This document shows, in pieces, positions 7,500 to 10,294 of a stretch of DNA of 10,294 bases. How positions within the stretch are numbered: the first letter of the stretch is position 1; each line of letters opens with the position of its first letter. A program made the translations under genes and the position numbers. The stretch lies in contig QAXH01004287.1 of assembly GCA_004335635.1 (NCBI GenBank), positions 361 to 10,654 of the forward strand, read 5' to 3'. The stretch is from Chloromonas sp. AAM2 (Eukaryota; Chlorophyta; Chlorophyceae; Chlamydomonadales; Chlamydomonadaceae). The notes under the pieces were generated by a model. The model made no database searches and was not told where the DNA came from. It was given only the letters and a program-made list of their open reading frames with translations.

Positions 7500-8063
7500 C
7501 AGTCAGGGCGTGTAACCCAGCTCAGCTCCTTCCATGCAGGTTCGCATGGCAGCGAATGCAGAGAACGCATCCGCAGATGCAAGTTATTCTTGCAGATGGC
7601 CAAGGGCTCACCAGTCAACGAAAAGTCACCTGCTGTCTTCCCGTTGAAAGGCAGCATCTCAGATGCATGCCCATCGATGTGTGTGATTAGCGAAGCCAGC
7701 AGAATGCATGCATGCAGTCCAATGCGTACTACAGGCCTGCTCCCATCAGCAGCAGGTCACAGCATGCGGAAGAGAGCAGCCCACCGTGGCTTTCACGCTA
7801 TGGTCAGTACATGTTTCAACAAGCCCTCTCAGTACCCCGTGTGCGTGCCACCGGATTGAATTGTGCGGCCATTTGCAGTAGCACGGGGTTCTTTAGTGCA
7901 TCAGTGCCTGAGGAGTGAACAGCAGCTTTGACAGATTGAACACCTGGCCCCTCATGTATCTAGCTTCAGCGCCAAGTTTGCTAGCAGCTTCTTGCTTGTC
8001 AGGGTCTTGCTGCGCATCGTACAAGCAACCGGTGGATGCTCTGGAGGTGTTGGCAGAGAAATC
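7500..8063 (-). pseudogene. Possible decayed coding sequence of unknown family
   Basis: Read on the minus strand, 8063-7893 gives a protein-like frame including QDPDKQEAASKLGAEARYMR, then GQVFNLSKLLFTPQ, ending in a stop. Skipping 8 nt of a near-duplicated AGTGC motif (7895-7907) continues as ALKNPVLLQMAAQFNPVART until 7816. A further frame change gives GLLKHVLTIA, a stop, KPRWAALFRML, a stop, then a longer open stretch down to about 7500. Two frame changes and two stops would make this a dead gene or transposon remnant. No domain is recognised, and chance open frames are a real alternative. Confidence 0.2.
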
Positions 8064-8632
8064 CTCTCAATTCCTAAGTCACTGGCCACAGCCTGAATTG
8101 CGAGTATCGGTCACCCGTGCCTTTGCATGATGTGCCACCTGAACTCATAGCTAGGGCTTGGTGTGTGTGCCAGCAGCAGCATTTGGAGTTGGAACCCGTT
8201 TTCAATACGCAACGTTGGAGCGGCCATATTGCGTCGAGTTTCAGGGCCTTCTACAGCTAGTGCTCGTGCGCTCGTGGCGTGCCGACAAGCAGCACGACAT
8301 TGAACTCGGAAAAGTGCCTGTCCAGGGCAGAAACCGTCCTGTCGGTTGCGCATGCGAGGCGAGAAAGCTTGACGCTTCTTGTCAGCCAGCACCCATTACT
8401 TCTCCATTGACCTATCGACATTGCTTTTAGTTCCCTAAGCAGTGCCGGGCAGCGGCGCGTTGTCAGAGTTGTGTGACAACCTCACCTCAGCCCAGGAGCC
8501 AGCTGACCAGCGGCTGCACTGAACACACGCTACTAGTGGATAGGAGCTCAAGGATACAATCGTGGACACCAAGGCAGCGTTGTGTGCTTGGCCGTGCTGG
8601 CTGCGCATTTGAACGTAGTTCAGCAGAGGGAG

Positions 8633-8705
8633 ATGATGGGGCGAGGCAGCCAGCGCTTAAAGCGCGGGTTGCTAATGGCCTGCCTCTTCTTGTTAGCATC
8701 ACCAG
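8633..8705 (+). other. Signal-peptide exon of the pherophorin gene
   Basis: This 73-nt exon supplies the secretion signal of the downstream domain exons. It reads ATG ATG GGG CGA..., ends CCA G before GTGGGT, and joins in phase 1 to TT GTG ATG TCC at 8800. That acceptor follows a strong pyrimidine tract (CCCGTCCCCTTCTCGCAG). The intron is 94 nt. Without this exon the reading frame upstream of 8800 has no ATG and no signal sequence, which argues for the join. Confidence 0.75.
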
Positions 8706-10294
8706 GTGGGTTAGCCTGATTTGAGTTTGCAGTGTTAAGTCAGCAACGGCTGTCGCAATGTGCAAACCGCGAACCTACTTGCCCGTCCCCTTCTCGCAGT
8801 TGTGATGTCCCAGGATGTAGCTGTCGCGCCAAGTCCAGACGCACCGCCACCTGTGGACTTCGCTGCGTTGCAAAATTTTCCATACTGCGCATGCGACACA
8901 TACCAGTGCTTGACCAGCCCTTACCGCATGCAATATGAGGGGCGTATCCCTGGACCTACAGGCGTCGTTCTGAGATTCAGGATGTACTGGGTGGGTGCTT
9001 CATGCATGCAGTTGGTTGACTTGCATGCATCCCAGCATGGCAGCTGTCAGATGCCATGCTGCATGGGCCAGTGTTCTGTTGGCAAGACCGCCCCAAAACA
9101 TGGCTCTGCTGCCATGCATTCTGCTGCAGGTGCCTGGCGGCTGGGTCAACAGCCCTTGCTATGCCGCAGTCTCAGCCAACGTACACAAAATCCAACTGGG
9201 AGTAGGTAAGTACGGCATGCGATCTGCACATCAACACGTGGCTGAGCCAGATTTACTGGTCCTTTGGCCTGTCAGCACTTCGTGTAACTGACTCAATATC
9301 TCATAGTCTGTGATTGCGTTTCATGCCTGCGCATGTGGCCCATGCATGGCAGTCCAGTCGTCAGTCGTCTTCTTTCTATGCTATGCACTGGCACTATACG
9401 TACGCATGATGCCACTTTCCCTCTCATGTTCTTGTGCTTGCAGACAAGGCGTGTTCTGCGGCCATTCGCGGCGTGCAAGTCAACGGCATGCCTCGCCAGT
9501 ACTACTTTGACACCCAGTACAGAGATGTAAGGCTTTGGGTGAAGCCCTGGGTTGACACGCCTTTTCAGTCCGCGTACCTAGTTGGCTGACAAGCCTGCTA
9601 TTGTGCATGTACGATGCAAAGATGCCGCCAGATTAGGCAGTTCACATGTAGTAGAAAGGCTGCTGCACTCACGCATACCTGCATTTGTTGCACTTGGCAT
9701 GTGATGGAAGAACGGTTTCAATCTGCCTCCAGAAGACGACCATAAGCATTGATCGCTTTGTGACCATTCTATGCTTGTCTGTTCATCCAGAACACGACAT
9801 ACAATACACAGGCCATGTGACATCAACACGCTCCACATGGAATGTGCCAGGCAATCACTGGGCCCAGCTGCAACATTGATGCAAATTCAGCCACAGTTAC
9901 CATTGCAGAACACCCAGTAAACCCAAATGAGTGGAGAAAGCGTACAAACAGTCATGTGCATTGAGAGCAATACATATCATGGTGGCGATCAGGGTGCAGC
10001 TTATGTCGTTGAGTTGGTGCATCTTGCCACAATATATGCTTGTGACCATGGCAGTGCTGTTTGTGTGCTGCACAGGGTTTGCTGCGGGTCGTGAACATGG
10101 ATCTCAACAGGCAACAGGTCGATGGTGGAACTCTGGACATCATCCTGAGCACCCGGATGTGCAACACCCTTGAGGAGCTGAGCTCTAACCACGACATGAC
10201 CATTGTCTACACGATGATGGAAGGACCAAACCACAAGTGCTGCGGTGTCTGCCTGGCGGCCATGTCACCACCTCCACCCAGCCCGGCCCCGCCC
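8633..10294 (+). CDS. Pherophorin-family extracellular matrix glycoprotein (5' five exons, runs off the right edge)
   Basis: Exons: 8633-8705, 8800-8990, 9130-9205, 9444-9526, 10076-10294 (edge). Donors are GTGGGT, GTGGGT, GTAAGT and GTAAGG; acceptors all end in CAG; phases are 1,0,1,0, giving 214 residues so far. Residues 1-28 form a signal peptide: a basic MMGRGSQRLKRG, then a hydrophobic LLMACLFLLASPVVMS core. A short Pro-rich linker (APSPDAPPP) leads into one pherophorin domain (DUF3707, about 51-200): FPYCACDTYQCLTSPYRM, then SPC...NVHKIQLGVDKAC, IRGVQVNGMPR, LLRVVNMDLN, MCNTLEEL and HKCCGVC. From residue 205, SPPPPSPAPP opens the proline-rich, probably hydroxyproline-glycosylated rod typical of these wall/matrix proteins. 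Some usual cysteines are absent (see findings). The signal exon was found by phase and content; the first of two adjacent ATGs is taken as the start. Family very sure, signal exon fairly sure. Confidence 0.88.
9527..10075 (+). other. Pherophorin intron 4 (549 nt)
   Basis: A GTAAGG donor follows ...CAG TAC AGA GAT, and the acceptor is GCTGCACAG before GGT TTG CTG. The interior has scattered CATG motifs but no recognisable element or open frame of interest. Confidence 0.75.

Larger units (their letters stand above)
6297..8632. other. ADPRM 3' UTR and intergenic region before the pherophorin gene
   Basis: No convincing intact gene is seen in these 2.3 kb. The first 0.6 kb holds repeats (20-bp inverted repeat, 102-bp-spaced direct repeat). 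7500-8063 may hold a decayed minus-strand reading frame. 8070-8632 shows no recognisable feature and should contain the pherophorin promoter and leader, where no clear TATA box is visible. Open frames of 60-120 codons here have no recognisable domain. Confidence 0.5.

Noticed and set aside
7334..7657. A 107-codon minus-strand frame as an intact gene
   Set aside because: No recognisable domain and no splice partners. At most it is the continuation of the decayed frame described above.
8111..8430. Opposed 90-codon frames on both strands as genes
   Set aside because: Low-complexity, Arg/Ala-rich content without motifs; probably the pherophorin upstream region.
8760..8799. Taking the pherophorin start from the open frame upstream of 8800 (GTG at 8760)
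   Set aside because: It has no ATG and no basic-hydrophobic signal, and a strong acceptor sits at 8799. The phase-matched exon at 8633 gives a proper signal peptide.
1..10294. CRISPR array, tRNA, rRNA, prokaryotic operon or viral genes
   Set aside because: No regularly spaced repeats, no cloverleaf or rRNA-like blocks, and all genes are spliced eukaryotic genes.

Overview
The window is nuclear DNA from a chlamydomonadalean (volvocine-type) green alga. Three kinds of evidence point there. The right-hand gene is a pherophorin, an extracellular-matrix family described from Chlamydomonas, Volvox and relatives. Every gene is cut by several short-to-medium GT-AG introns. The only plausible 3'-end signal after the central gene is a TGTAA, the form green algae use in place of AATAAA. 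Codon use is less GC-biased than in Chlamydomonas reinhardtii, so a moderate-GC member of the order is likely; the species is not resolved. None of the genes is a single open reading frame. They were rebuilt here by joining exons whose phases and splice sites agree.

Layout. (1) 1-437, minus strand: the first three exons of a gene leaving the window on the left, whose N-terminus resembles UBXN11 (UBX-domain protein 11). (2) 438-1147: the divergent spacer and leader between that gene and the next. (3) 1148-6296, plus strand: a complete ten-exon gene for a manganese-dependent ADP-ribose/CDP-alcohol diphosphatase (ADPRM) of 339 residues, carrying all calcineurin-like metallophosphoesterase motifs. 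Its introns hold small tandem repeats and a (GT)20 tract that begins exactly at the intron-8 splice donor and is followed by a G9 run and a G-quadruplex motif. (4) 6297-8632: 3' UTR and intergenic DNA with a 20-bp perfect inverted repeat, a 102-bp-spaced direct repeat, and a possibly decayed coding stretch on the minus strand. (5) 8633-10294, plus strand: the first five exons of a pherophorin with a signal peptide, one pherophorin (DUF3707) domain and the start of a proline-rich segment, cut by the window end.

The three genes have no evident common pathway: a probable UBX-domain adaptor, a nucleotide-metabolism hydrolase and a wall/matrix glycoprotein. This is ordinary gene-dense algal sequence rather than an operon or defence cassette. 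The most unusual local feature is the microsatellite and G-quadruplex block fused to the ADPRM intron-8 donor. A dispersed repeat family is shared between intron 8 and the 3' flank.
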